Below are positions 9,157 to 18,641 of a stretch of 64,000 nucleotides of DNA, piece after piece. Both the position numbers and the translations under genes were made by a program. Source of the stretch: Cellvibrionaceae bacterium (GTDB taxonomy: Bacteria > Pseudomonadota > Gammaproteobacteria > Pseudomonadales > Cellvibrionaceae); contig JAGKWQ010000003.1 in assembly GCA_021151825.1 (NCBI GenBank), positions 496,001-560,000 of the forward strand. Reading direction: 5' to 3'. Position 1 is the first letter of the stretch. The number at the start of each line of letters is the position of its first letter. The notes under the pieces were generated by a model. The model saw nothing but the letters and a program-made list of their open reading frames with translations, ran no database searches and was not told the origin of the DNA.

Positions 9157-9636
9157 ATGACTAAAGTTCCTTTTGTAAAAACACTGGCCCTGGTTTCACT
9201 GGTGAGCCTTTCTTCTTTCGCAAGCGCTTACTCTTTTGTTTCTTACAAAGAAGTTCCCGGTGTTGTGCAAAGCGTAAGCGAAGCTGCAAGCACCATTACC
9301 ATCAAAACTGAAGCCGGCGAAACCAAAACATTTAATGTAGTGAAAGGCGCAAAAGTTGCGACCACCAAAGGCCGCGCAATGAAGTTAGCATCACTAAGAG
9401 AAGGCGATACTGTCACGTTGAAAAATCGCGTATCCACTCCTGTTGCCGGCGAAATCAAAGGTAAAATTCTCGCGGTAAATTCAGAAGACCTCACCGTAAA
9501 ACTGCGTGAACACAAAACGCAAAATGTTCTGCATGTGAAATTTAACGAAGAAGTTCGCGCTACCGGAATCGGCAGCGAATCGTTCGCAAGTTTGCGCAGT
9601 GGAAATGAATTGGTTGTTCGCGCGGATGCCAAGTAA
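9157..9636 (+). CDS. Small secreted protein of unknown function
   Basis: 159 residues with a clear signal peptide (MTKVPFVKTLALVSLVSLSS, cleavage after FASA). The mature part is rich in beta-forming and charged residues and seems to contain two related segments, each with a valine-rich strand followed by a turn (SVSEAASTITIKTEAGE and AVNSEDLTVKLREHKT). This resembles the small beta-barrel repeats of the DUF5666 type, but I cannot assign a family firmly. It is probably periplasmic. It stands alone: argF is terminated upstream and its own terminator follows. The AT-rich upstream region with duplicated palindromes suggests specific control. Confidence 0.75.
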   Translation: MTKVPFVKTLALVSLVSLSSFASAYSFVSYKEVPGVVQSVSEAASTITIKTEAGETKTFNVVKGAKVATTKGRAMKLASLREGDTVTLKNRVSTPVAGEIKGKILAVNSEDLTVKLREHKTQNVLHVKFNEEVRATGIGSESFASLRSGNELVVRADAK

Positions 9637-9683
9637 ACAACAAGCTCTAGATATCTATTACAATTATTGTTGCTATGACCACT

Positions 9684-9718
9684 GCAACGAGCCCCGAATC
9701 AGGGGCTTGTTGTTTAAT
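9684..9718 (+). terminator. Terminator after the small secreted protein
   Basis: Stem CAACGAGCCCC / GGGGCTTGTTG with a six-base loop and one G-T pair, followed by TTTAATAAAA. It lies between two convergent genes and may also serve the minus-strand gene ending at 9741. Confidence 0.65.
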
Positions 9719-9740
9719 AAAAGTTGAAAAATAATTTTCG

Positions 9741-10814
9741 TTAAACGCTTAAATTAATTTCCTGGATAACGCCGGCTTTGCCATCCTCAGTTAAATAAAT
9801 ACCGGAATTAGCCACTTCTCCCAATGAATTATTATTTGCATCCTTTAATTGAAAAGGCGATGACACGTGGCCGAGAAAAATCGCACCGATATTCTTATCG
9901 CCCAACGCAGCTAGCTGTGTACTTCCATCTTCATTGGTCATCCAGATACGCAATTGATGATAAATGCTGTCACCTTCATCGATAAAATTATTACCATCTT
10001 CATCATACATAGCGAGCTCCGCAAAACCGCGCCCGCTACTAGGACCAAATAATTCACTGCCATTATTAATGGCGCCATCCCCATTTCGGTCCAATGCCAG
10101 ATAACCACTTCCCGGACGCAGCTGCGCAATTTGCTCTGCACTACCATCGCTATCTAAATCAAATTCAAACCGGGTTTGACTGAGTGCTGCGCCCTGCCCG
10201 TCAAAATTAATTACGAGCGGATCAATTTTTTTGCTGCCTCCTTGTAATTGCAGATTGGATTCCTGCACAAATTCACGGCTCATATTCATAACGACAGAAA
10301 AATCAATTTCACGGCCATCTGCTGTACGCACAACTCCAACGGCCTGAAACTTTAATGTCTCTTGTTCCTGATAACGTTCATGACGCTGATAAACCAATCC
10401 AGAGCCAGTATTAGCGCGCATCGCACTTGCGCGCGCAGGTGGCGTAGTCTCCACTGTCAGAGAATCCATTTTGGCTTTTATTTTTGTTTGCAGCTCACCG
10501 GGCATAGTGACTTTTAGATCATTACCGGTGATGGATTTATAAAGCGATTCCAGAATCATTAGATTTAATCGTGAGCGGGAATCCATTTGGGTAGTTAAAT
10601 CGAACCTATCATTCGTGCGATACATCGATAACAATGAACCGGCACGGGACAGATCCACTTCTATTTCAGTTGGTTCTACCAACTCTGCCAATCCACTTTC
10701 GCGCGGGTTCAGCGCCGGTTGCCCTGACCAAAATTCCAGGCTTTCAGAAACACTGTGCTCTTCGCGATAGTCCCGCTGCGCGGCCATGCCAATCCAGGCG
10801 TTTGAAATAATCAT
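9741..10814 (-). CDS. Protein with EF-hand-like calcium-binding loops
   Basis: About 357 residues, no signal peptide. The C-terminal half carries aspartate/glycine-rich loops like those of calcium-binding repeat proteins: FDLDSDGSAEQ, LDRNGDGAINNGSELFG and YDEDGNNFIDEGD. The middle loop is close to an EF-hand loop. The N-terminal half is polar and of unknown fold. Similar orphan proteins occur in pseudomonads and vibrios, but no function is established that I can name. Two start codons are possible, 10823 and 10814; I prefer 10814 because GGATGG lies five bases upstream. It is transcribed alone and convergent with the small secreted protein. Confidence 0.75.
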   Translation of the reverse strand: MIISNAWIGMAAQRDYREEHSVSESLEFWSGQPALNPRESGLAELVEPTEIEVDLSRAGSLLSMYRTNDRFDLTTQMDSRSRLNLMILESLYKSITGNDLKVTMPGELQTKIKAKMDSLTVETTPPARASAMRANTGSGLVYQRHERYQEQETLKFQAVGVVRTADGREIDFSVVMNMSREFVQESNLQLQGGSKKIDPLVINFDGQGAALSQTRFEFDLDSDGSAEQIAQLRPGSGYLALDRNGDGAINNGSELFGPSSGRGFAELAMYDEDGNNFIDEGDSIYHQLRIWMTNEDGSTQLAALGDKNIGAIFLGHVSSPFQLKDANNNSLGEVANSGIYLTEDGKAGVIQEINLSV

Positions 10815-11046
10815 AAATGCCATCCGTTTTTGCTAGAAATTTAGGGAGGCCTCACATCACAAAGATTGAGGGCTAATCTCTATAGCGGCAAAAACGCCTG
10901 TTATTTGAGCAAAAAATGGCATCAAAATTAGAATTTTTTGTTATTAATGACAGAGATGAAGTCAGAATTCCCAACAGACCAGTAATAAGCCCAAAGAGAG
11001 TTTTGGAAAGGAGTCATGAGGATGAGGAAGTTGAACCACAAAAAAG

Positions 11047-11862
11047 CTAATTGCGCGCGAGGGATGCCAATTGGGTTTTGTAGCGTTGATGCAGGATGTT
11101 CACACGGAACACATAGGTTTTGGTTTCTTCAAAAGGCGGAACGCCGCGATATTTCTCCACCGCCCCCGGCCCCGCATTGTAAGCGGCCGTGGCAAGGGTG
11201 ATATCACCTTTAAAGCGCTTCAGTAACCAGGCAAGATACTTTACTCCACCTTCAATATTGTCCGCCGCATTGGACGCATCTTTTACGCCCATATCCCGCG
11301 CTGTTCCCGGCATTAACTGCATCAAGCCATTGGCGCCCTTGCGCGAGCGAGCGAGCGGATTAAAGTTGGATTCAGCATGGATAACCGCACGTACCAACGC
11401 AGGATCAACGCCATATTTGTTCGCATTGCGGCTGATGGAATAGGTAAATTCAGTGAGATACAAACGGGTGCCGCGCCAATCAATACGTGAGAGCGGATTA
11501 CAGGCATAGCAAGAGTTATAAACGATAACTTCAAAATCGGTCTTATGCGGTTGGCGGTCTGAATAGGCAACTGCGCCATCTTTGCGGTACTTAAAGAATT
11601 TGAATTCCTGCTTTTTAGCAGCCGCTTCATATTCTTTGCGTTCCTGTTCCTTACGCGCTTTTTCATCCGCCGCCGTTTGTTCGGCAACGCGGCGAACCTG
11701 GGCTTCAAAATCGGAGAGACTGGATTCTTGCGACTTTCCTGTCTCTGTCCCTATTTCTGCCTCAGCTCCCCCTCCTTCACCAGCGACTTGATCTTCGGCC
11801 AGCAGCTGCCCGCTGGCCAAAGCCAGAAGCAAACTCAAGGTAATGGCGGAGGATAATCGCAC
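11047..11862 (-). CDS. Periplasmic lytic transglycosylase with DUF4124-like region
   Basis: 271 residues. A signal peptide (about 22 residues) is followed by a low-complexity Gly/Glu segment and a Lys/Glu-rich helix (55-85). A short segment around 88-115 (FKYRKDGAVAYSDRQP) looks like the DUF4124 domain often found before transglycosylase domains. The SLT catalytic domain spans about 145-265, with catalytic Glu164 in HAESNFNP, then GLMQLMPGTA and AYNAGPGAV. It would cleave peptidoglycan between MurNAc and GlcNAc by non-hydrolytic ring closure. It stands alone on the minus strand. Family assignment is firm; its physiological role (cell-wall turnover or assembly of an envelope machine) is open. 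Confidence 0.9.
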   Translation of the reverse strand: MRLSSAITLSLLLALASGQLLAEDQVAGEGGGAEAEIGTETGKSQESSLSDFEAQVRRVAEQTAADEKARKEQERKEYEAAAKKQEFKFFKYRKDGAVAYSDRQPHKTDFEVIVYNSCYACNPLSRIDWRGTRLYLTEFTYSISRNANKYGVDPALVRAVIHAESNFNPLARSRKGANGLMQLMPGTARDMGVKDASNAADNIEGGVKYLAWLLKRFKGDITLATAAYNAGPGAVEKYRGVPPFEETKTYVFRVNILHQRYKTQLASLARN

Positions 11863-11997
11863 AGCAAATACTCATTACGGATTGATGGGGCCACCAATTA
11901 GTAGTGACCGGGAGATTGAGTGTAGCCCAGCGGTAAATTTCGTGTGGCACAAGAATCTATTTTCGTGACCTGACTCGCGTCTTCCGGCGGGAGTCCA

Positions 11998-12408
11998 TCA
12001 AGACTCCAGCCACACATCCCTGACCCAATGCCACACCGAAGGCCAGGTTTCATCGGTTACATCGCCATCACGCCAAAACACCACTTCACCTTCCGGCTCG
12101 ACACAATAGTAATTGCCATTGATTTCACACAGTGGCATCAGGTGACGCGGCACACCTTGCGACCAGGCAACCGCAGTAACTTCAGGCAAATAGGTATGGG
12201 AATGGGGATCGGCAGCGGTTACCGGCTCAAGACCGCCGTAAACCACATCGCTGGCTTCCAATAAAAAAGTGCGCATCTCACGCGGAATCGGCAGAAGGAT
12301 TTCTTCTTCAATTTCGACCAGATGGTCTTCATCGGGTAATTCCAAAGGTACCGGCACGGATTCATTATGTTCGCGCAGTAAATCCAGAACTTCATCGATA
12401 TCGGACAT
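11998..12408 (-). CDS. SMI1/KNR4 (SUKH) family protein
   Basis: 136-residue acidic soluble protein. The pattern LPIPREMRTFLLEASDVVYGGLEP, a central hydrophobic strand and the terminal VWHWVRDVWLES fit the SUKH (SMI1/KNR4) superfamily. Many bacterial members are immunity proteins for secreted toxins; others are housekeeping proteins. No toxin gene is adjacent here, and this long form with a glutamate-rich N-terminus resembles the stand-alone type found in many gammaproteobacteria. Function is therefore left open. Confidence 0.75.
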   Translation of the reverse strand: MSDIDEVLDLLREHNESVPVPLELPDEDHLVEIEEEILLPIPREMRTFLLEASDVVYGGLEPVTAADPHSHTYLPEVTAVAWSQGVPRHLMPLCEINGNYYCVEPEGEVVFWRDGDVTDETWPSVWHWVRDVWLES

Positions 12409-12501
12409 GGGGCAACCTGTCAGTAACTAAGGAAGGCGGACTATAGCCCGAACGGCAACTTCCTCACAATACCAACCATTAATTTAACGTTATGCCTTAA
12501 C

Positions 12502-12702
12502 TTATTGTTTTTCTTTGAGCAAATCCCGACGCTGACGCTCGTATGCCTGATAATCCGGATTAAGGCGCTTTAAGCACTCTTCGCGTTGCACACCGCTTAG
12601 CAGCTCGCACTCATTGCGCTGATTAATTTGGATGGAATCGTAAACCTGGCGCTGACTACAGGCAGATATAAACAAAAGAAAGCCGACACAAAACCATTTC
12701 AT
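12502..12702 (-). CDS. Small putative lipoprotein
   Basis: 66 residues starting MKWFCVGFLLFISAC, with a lipobox (FISAC, Cys15) for lipid attachment. The mature part is charged, with a Cys pair (NECELLSGVQREEC) and a C-terminal basic helix. I use the ATG at 12702 because AGGAAC lies five bases upstream and the signal sequence starts there; an upstream start at 12756 would bury the signal peptide. No function is known to me. It lies in the same direction as polB upstream and could be co-transcribed with it. Confidence 0.65.
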   Translation of the reverse strand: MKWFCVGFLLFISACSQRQVYDSIQINQRNECELLSGVQREECLKRLNPDYQAYERQRRDLLKEKQ

Positions 12703-12805
12703 AACAAGGTTCCTGCTGGAAAAATCGATGGGTAGATTATCGACTCGATTTCCCACTACAGGTTCCTGTCAGATACGATCTGTTACAGGTCAGTAAATGT
12801 AAAAC

Positions 12806-15241
12806 TCATTTACCAAATAAGGATAATTGCTGATCCACTAATTGATTCAGGGATTCATTCAAGAAATGCAAAATACTATCGGCAACGGGTGTTAATTGTT
12901 TATCGATATAATGCTGGTAATCAATCGGGCTTTGGCGCAATGACATATCCACTTCATATTGCCCCACCGGTTCAGGGCCATTGGTCGTGATCAGATAACT
13001 GATCCAGTCACCACGCCGCATGGACTCCCCTGTAAGTTGCACATACTTGCGTGCGGCTTGCACATGGGGTGGAACATTTTTTTGATACTCATGTAAATGG
13101 CGGCGCAAACGTTTGCGATAAATTAATTCCAGATCGCGTTTGCCCGCCAGAACTTCATCATTGGTAGAACGCACAAAATCCAGATAATCCTCGCCCGCAA
13201 AAACCTTGCGATAAAGTTCACCTTGAAATTCTTTCGCCAATTGCGTCCAATCTGTTCGTACATTTTCCAAACCCTTGAACACCATTTCGCGCACGCCATT
13301 TATTTCTATCAATCCAGCGTAACGCTTTTTAGTACCCAATTCCGAACCGCGAATAGTGGGCATTAAAAAACGCAGATAATGTGTTTCGTACTGAATTTCC
13401 AACGCGCTTTTAATATTAAACTCAGTAAGTATAGTGTGCTGCCACCACTGGTTTAATTCTTTGGCGAGACGCTTGCCAATAACATCACACTGTGCAGGAT
13501 TTTTTGCCGGCAAACCTTTGCAATTATTTTCCAGCCACACAAACAACGAATCAGTATCGCCATAAATAACGGCATAACCTTGCTGCTCAATCCAGTCGCG
13601 GCTGCGCTGGATAATGTCATGACCACGCAACGTAATCGAACTGCATACACGCGGATCAAAAAAGCGGCACCCCATTGAACCCAACACGCCGTAAAACGAG
13701 TTCATAATAATTTTTATGGCATGGGATAAAGGCGCATCTTTATGTTGTTTGGCACGATCACGTGCAGCCGATAATTGTTCAATGATTTGCGGAAGAATAT
13801 GATCATCGCGCGCAAAATAAGCGCCATTAAAACCAGGTACCGTTTGCTGCTCATCCAGCTGTTGGTGTTGGGCAACCCAAAATGCGCAAGGATCAATTAA
13901 AAACGTGCGGATAATGCTCGGGTACAGGCTTTTAAAATCCAGCACTAATACATTGTCATAAATACCCGGCTGCGAATTCATTACATAGCCGCCAGGGCTA
14001 ACAACATCGGACTCCAGCTCTCCCAGATTAGGAGCAACATAACCGCGCCGGTGCAAACGCGGCAGGTACAAATATTCAAACGCGGCCACCGAGCCACCAA
14101 TACGATCCAGCAACACACCGGTTAATTGGCTGCGCTCCATTGCAAACGCCAGCAATTCCTGCTTCAGGAAAATTTCCCACACCAATTCGCAATCACGCAG
14201 ATTGTACTTCGCCAACGCCAATTTATCGTGTTTGAATAAATGCGTAATATCCTCGCCGCGATTATCACCGCTCAATAATTTTCCTTGACCCAGCAATTTT
14301 TCCGACACATTTTGCAACGAATAACTTTCATAGCTGTAATTGGCCGCTTTTAATAATTCGATACCATCCAACGCAACCCGACCGGGAATGACCACATAAC
14401 TGCGCCCGCTATCAGCATCATCGTGGCGCCAATGAATGGCTTGCCCGCCGCGCCCCAATTGCAATTCCATCTGCAAGCTTTTACAGATTTTTTCCAGCAC
14501 CAGCAAATCAAATTGCACCACACTCCAGCCAATTAAAATATCCGGATCAGCCGTGTGTAAAAATTCAAAAAATGCCAGCAAACATTGTTTTGCATCTGCA
14601 CAGAAAATTACCGTTTCAGTATTTTCCCCTTCACCGACCATAAAAACTTTCTGTCCCCGATCACACCAGACCCCAATGGAATAAAGTTGTTTGGCATCCA
14701 TGGAAGTTTCTATATCGAGCGACAGCATTTTCAAGGCGGGACGCCACTGGCTATCGCCAATGGTTGCAAGCTTGGGATTGCGCAGCGGAATTTGCTGCGA
14801 TGAAATTTCAATTTGCGCAGCCGCTGTAATAAAACGCTCCATCAGGTAGCGTTCAGGCGGGCGAATATCCGCCTCCCAATAACTGATGTAGTGCTGCTGG
14901 AAAATATCCTGTGCATCGCGCGCAACGCGATGTTGTTTGAAATAAAGCGCGTTAACCGGCTGGTTATGAAATGTTTTTAATTCCACTTCCGCCATGCGCC
15001 ATTGGCGAAGGGATTTGAGCAGTTGGCGAATCTCTTCGGCGTGCTCACGCAGAACAAACAACACCACTTCCTGCCCGGTAATTTGCGTCCAGCAACCACC
15101 GGATTCTGTCGCCCACCACAAATCCAGTACAACACCTTCGCGGGTATCGCGCCATTGACGAGTTAACAGAAACGCATTGGTAAGCATGGGCACAACAACA
15201 ATTACTGGTTGGGCAACCAGTATATCGCGTTTCCGCACCAT
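12806..15241 (-). CDS. polB: DNA polymerase II (family B)
   Basis: 811-residue family B DNA polymerase with 3'-5' exonuclease, used in replication restart and damage tolerance. The Exo I motif SLDIETSMD is near residue 173, polymerase motif A DFKSLYPSII near 432, motif B with MNSFYG near 513 and motif C YGDTDS near 560. Length is close to the E. coli enzyme (783). The ATG at 15241 follows CAGGTTGA. E. coli polB is SOS-induced, but I see no LexA-type box in the short region upstream, which is shared with the divergent dmeR. Confidence 0.93.
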   Translation of the reverse strand: MVRKRDILVAQPVIVVVPMLTNAFLLTRQWRDTREGVVLDLWWATESGGCWTQITGQEVVLFVLREHAEEIRQLLKSLRQWRMAEVELKTFHNQPVNALYFKQHRVARDAQDIFQQHYISYWEADIRPPERYLMERFITAAAQIEISSQQIPLRNPKLATIGDSQWRPALKMLSLDIETSMDAKQLYSIGVWCDRGQKVFMVGEGENTETVIFCADAKQCLLAFFEFLHTADPDILIGWSVVQFDLLVLEKICKSLQMELQLGRGGQAIHWRHDDADSGRSYVVIPGRVALDGIELLKAANYSYESYSLQNVSEKLLGQGKLLSGDNRGEDITHLFKHDKLALAKYNLRDCELVWEIFLKQELLAFAMERSQLTGVLLDRIGGSVAAFEYLYLPRLHRRGYVAPNLGELESDVVSPGGYVMNSQPGIYDNVLVLDFKSLYPSIIRTFLIDPCAFWVAQHQQLDEQQTVPGFNGAYFARDDHILPQIIEQLSAARDRAKQHKDAPLSHAIKIIMNSFYGVLGSMGCRFFDPRVCSSITLRGHDIIQRSRDWIEQQGYAVIYGDTDSLFVWLENNCKGLPAKNPAQCDVIGKRLAKELNQWWQHTILTEFNIKSALEIQYETHYLRFLMPTIRGSELGTKKRYAGLIEINGVREMVFKGLENVRTDWTQLAKEFQGELYRKVFAGEDYLDFVRSTNDEVLAGKRDLELIYRKRLRRHLHEYQKNVPPHVQAARKYVQLTGESMRRGDWISYLITTNGPEPVGQYEVDMSLRQSPIDYQHYIDKQLTPVADSILHFLNESLNQLVDQQLSLFGK

Positions 15242-15304
15242 TCAACCTGCGTGTTAGTAAGGTTTACGCAAAATAATCGCTTCATTTCCGGCAGCCATCC
15301 TGCC

Positions 15305-15336
15305 TATAATAAATACTATACCCCCCTATAGTATTT
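15305..15336 (+). promoter_or_regulatory. dmeR promoter -10 and RcnR-type operator
   Basis: TATAAT at 15305-15310 is directly followed by a perfect inverted repeat AAATACTATA (15311-15320), CCCCCC, TATAGTATTT (15327-15336). An AT-rich inverted repeat around a run of six G/C is the known operator type of RcnR and DmeR repressors. Its place over the transcription start fits repression of dmeR-dmeF that is relieved by cobalt or nickel. Confidence 0.85.
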
Positions 15337-15351
15337 TGAGTGCCGCATACG

Positions 15352-15630
15352 ATGAGCCATGTGATCCAGGAAAAATCCAAATTATTGAGCCGGGTTCGCC
15401 GTATTCGCGGCCAGGTAGATGCCGTAGAGCGCGCGCTGGAAGCAGAAAAAGAATGCGCGGAAGTGTTGCAACAAATTGCGGCAATAAAAGGTGCAATCAA
15501 CGGCCTCATGAGTGAAGTGCTTGAAGAGCACATTCGCAACCATATTGCCTCGCCCTCGATAACCGATGATGCAGAGCGAACGCAGGGCGCTAATGAATTG
15601 ATCAGCGTGCTGCGCACTTATCTCAAATAA
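15352..15630 (+). CDS. dmeR: Cobalt/nickel-responsive repressor of the RcnR/DmeR type
   Basis: 92-residue all-helical DNA-binding repressor of the CsoR/RcnR/FrmR family. Numbering from the ATG at 15352 (MSHVIQEK), the four RcnR metal ligands are all present: His3, Cys35, His60 and His64. FrmR proteins, which sense formaldehyde, lack His3 and His64, so a Ni/Co sensor is more likely. A GTG at 15340 is also in frame but would displace the N-terminal ligand. The gene lies behind an operator of the matching type and immediately before a CDF metal exporter, the dmeRF arrangement known from rhizobia. The symbol is given by analogy. Confidence 0.85.
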   Translation: MSHVIQEKSKLLSRVRRIRGQVDAVERALEAEKECAEVLQQIAAIKGAINGLMSEVLEEHIRNHIASPSITDDAERTQGANELISVLRTYLK

Positions 15631-15706
15631 TCAGTGGATCCCGTTTTTAAATTATTTTTAAAAAACAATTTTTTAAATAACCAATTCCTGCCGGAGAAAA
15701 TGCGTC

Positions 15707-16687
<981 letters not shown>

Positions 16688-16725
16688 CGAATAACTCACT
16701 TGCTGTGGAAATTTTCAGGATAGTT

Positions 16726-17337
16726 TCAAAACAGAAGATTAAAACTTCCAGCCTCATAAAGAATGAAAAAACCTAACGCAACAAGAATAAAAGGCAACAC
16801 TTTGTGTCCGTAACGGCGAATCGGAGCACCAATACTGCGGTGATTAACCAACCAATTAGCGCTAATCAACCAAACCATGGTCATGACCGCGAAGATCACA
16901 CCAATAAGGGCAATATCATAGCCAGACTTTGTAGCAAATAACGGAACATAAATACTGATATTGTCAGCACCATTCGCCACGGTGACAGCTGCAACAGCAA
17001 TAAGATTGCTATTTCCGTTAGCTGTTACCGAATGATTATGCAACTCTTCCTCGTCGGCCGCTGCACTATTGCGCAACTCCCATATTTTTTTCAACCCGAT
17101 AAAAACCGGCACCAAACCAAGTAACCCCACATACACAGGCGATATCACTAACGCGATAAGCGAACCAATAACACTAATGCCATAAAGGGCTGTGATACCT
17201 AAATATTGCCCAAGGATAACCTGGCGCAGTTTAAATTTCGGATCTGAAAAAAATCCCAATAAAATAAAAATATCGTCGATATTGGTAGTTACAAATAAAA
17301 CAATTGCGATACTGATAAGAGCTAAATAGTATTCCAC
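16726..17337 (-). CDS. CadD-family transporter (putative cadmium/cation resistance)
   Basis: 203-residue membrane protein with five or six predicted helices. TTNIDD in the first helix and VANGADN in the middle are the two conserved acidic motifs of the CadD/LysE-related family (TC 2.A.77), whose studied members give cadmium resistance. A His/Asn loop (EELHNHSVTANGNSN) lies between the halves. I start at GTG 17337, preceded by AAAGGCG at good spacing; a TTG at 17352 also opens the frame. It converges on dmeF, so this corner of the window holds two probable metal exporters, though the genes are not co-transcribed. Confidence 0.78.
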   Translation of the reverse strand: MEYYLALISIAIVLFVTTNIDDIFILLGFFSDPKFKLRQVILGQYLGITALYGISVIGSLIALVISPVYVGLLGLVPVFIGLKKIWELRNSAAADEEELHNHSVTANGNSNLIAVAAVTVANGADNISIYVPLFATKSGYDIALIGVIFAVMTMVWLISANWLVNHRSIGAPIRRYGHKVLPFILVALGFFILYEAGSFNLLF

Positions 17338-17387
17338 AAAAGCGCCTTTCAAATTCCAGCTAACATTTATTTATGCATTATCTGTTT

Positions 17388-17789
17388 TTAACCAGAGTGA
17401 TCCAGCATCGGGCGAAATCCTGCTGCAATCAAGCGCGAACCATCAAATACCGGTTCCATATTATCGAACTGCATACGCGGATCAGCGATCAACTTTTTCA
17501 TACCTTCATCCCGACTGCGCTTATCTGGCCACTCAATCCATGACATCACAACAGTTTCTTCCTTAGTAGCGCCAGCTGCCGCAGTCATAGTTCCGTAATT
17601 ATCCAGGGATTCCCGCGCACTCTCCGAGTGATATGTCGAAATATCTGTACCAGTTTCATCCAGCCAACACTCAACAACTCGTAGCGCGCCATATTCGCGC
17701 ACCACTCCAGAAGAAATATGTGCGAGTTTTTCGTAATTAGCTTTATTGGCACGCTGAACAGGAGTTAGGAAACAATCAATGTATGTCAT
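17388..17789 (-). CDS. DUF1428 family protein (YbaA-like)
   Basis: 133-residue soluble protein of the DUF1428 family, related to E. coli YbaA and folded like dimeric alpha-beta barrel proteins. Family signatures are MTYIDCF at the N-terminus, YGALRVVECW, VVMSWIEWPDK, DPRMQ and the closing FDGSRLIAAGF. The function of the family is unknown. GAGAGG lies seven bases before the ATG. It ends about 50 bp upstream of the CadD-like gene on the same strand, so the two may be co-transcribed. Confidence 0.85.
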   Translation of the reverse strand: MTYIDCFLTPVQRANKANYEKLAHISSGVVREYGALRVVECWLDETGTDISTYHSESARESLDNYGTMTAAAGATKEETVVMSWIEWPDKRSRDEGMKKLIADPRMQFDNMEPVFDGSRLIAAGFRPMLDHSG

Positions 17790-17973
17790 GTGAACCTCTC
17801 ATTGATAAGCATTCATTTTTTTGACAAGTGTTTACCGGGATAAAAGGAACATGTAAGCAGATGAAAATAAAAATTACAAAGTTCTGTTCTCGTTGAATAC
17901 CTTTGCAAATTCAATGCATACGGAATTGTACCTTTCGCCTCCATAATCAGGGCGGGAAAAAGCTATTTTTTAT

Positions 17974-18423
17974 CTACAACGAAGAAAGATAATCTGCTAC
18001 CTTCGCTTCCAAAAACTCCCTATCTCCTAATGGCGCCCCCTTATTATAACAATGCACGGCCGATGCATCTGGATAATAATATTTTCCGTGTAAATTCTGG
18101 TGCAGGGAAACCAGTGGGACTTTCCATTTTTTATCGGAGTAATCGTCAAACCATGCTTGTGGAGAGAAAATAACAGGCTTATCAGTAATCCGCTGTAAAA
18201 TAGCATCCGGAACATTGCAACGAATTTTATAGCTCTCAAAATAATAAACTATAGATTCGAAATCACGGCCTTTAAATAAGCTCTCATTATCAGCCCAGTT
18301 TCCATCCGACGATTGAAAAGCGACATTGGTTCCTTTTGATGCGAAGAAAAAAATCCATGCACCCCAAAGAATAAAGAGCCAAAAGGCAGTAATACTGAAG
18401 ATACGTTTTAATACATTAAGCAC
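17974..18423 (-). CDS. Hypothetical membrane-anchored protein
   Basis: 149 residues starting at GTG, with AAGGA about ten bases upstream. One N-terminal hydrophobic helix (residues about 10-29, FSITAFWLFILWGAWIFFFA) anchors a polar domain of about 120 residues, probably periplasmic, with two cysteines (RCNVP and VHCYN) that could form a disulfide. I recognise no family. Base composition is AT-rich like the rest of this accessory stretch. Confidence 0.55.
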   Translation of the reverse strand: MLNVLKRIFSITAFWLFILWGAWIFFFASKGTNVAFQSSDGNWADNESLFKGRDFESIVYYFESYKIRCNVPDAILQRITDKPVIFSPQAWFDDYSDKKWKVPLVSLHQNLHGKYYYPDASAVHCYNKGAPLGDREFLEAKVADYLSSL

Positions 18424-18575
18424 AATAACCCGTATCCTTTTTCTATATACAAATTTTTACTTCCAATAACACTTCAATGTTTCAATAATATGACGAAAAA
18501 TCGAAAGTATGTGATCAAAAAATGTATATAATTTAACAGCAAAGCTGCATCTAATCCGTTAAGTCTCAAAGATGA

Positions 18576-18594
18576 AGGCGGCTAATGCCGCCCT
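18576..18594 (-). terminator. Hairpin downstream of the nuclease-like gene
   Basis: AGGCGGC / GCCGCCCT around TAAT, about 50 bp beyond the stop of the minus-strand gene ending at 18642. No clear T-run follows, so its terminator role is weak. Confidence 0.4.
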
Positions 18595-18641
18595 CAGTTC
18601 ACTTATCATTTTTTACGCATAATGAAATATTTGAAAATTCA

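Noticed and set aside
11016..11201. Plus-strand frame with a good AGGAG start site, antisense to the transglycosylase gene end
   Set aside because: It overlaps a well-supported gene for most of its length, has unlikely composition (poly-Pro, many Cys/Trp) and no recognisable domain.
15340..15351. GTG at 15340 as the dmeR start
   Set aside because: The metal ligand spacing matches RcnR only from the ATG at 15352, and the GTG directly abuts the operator.
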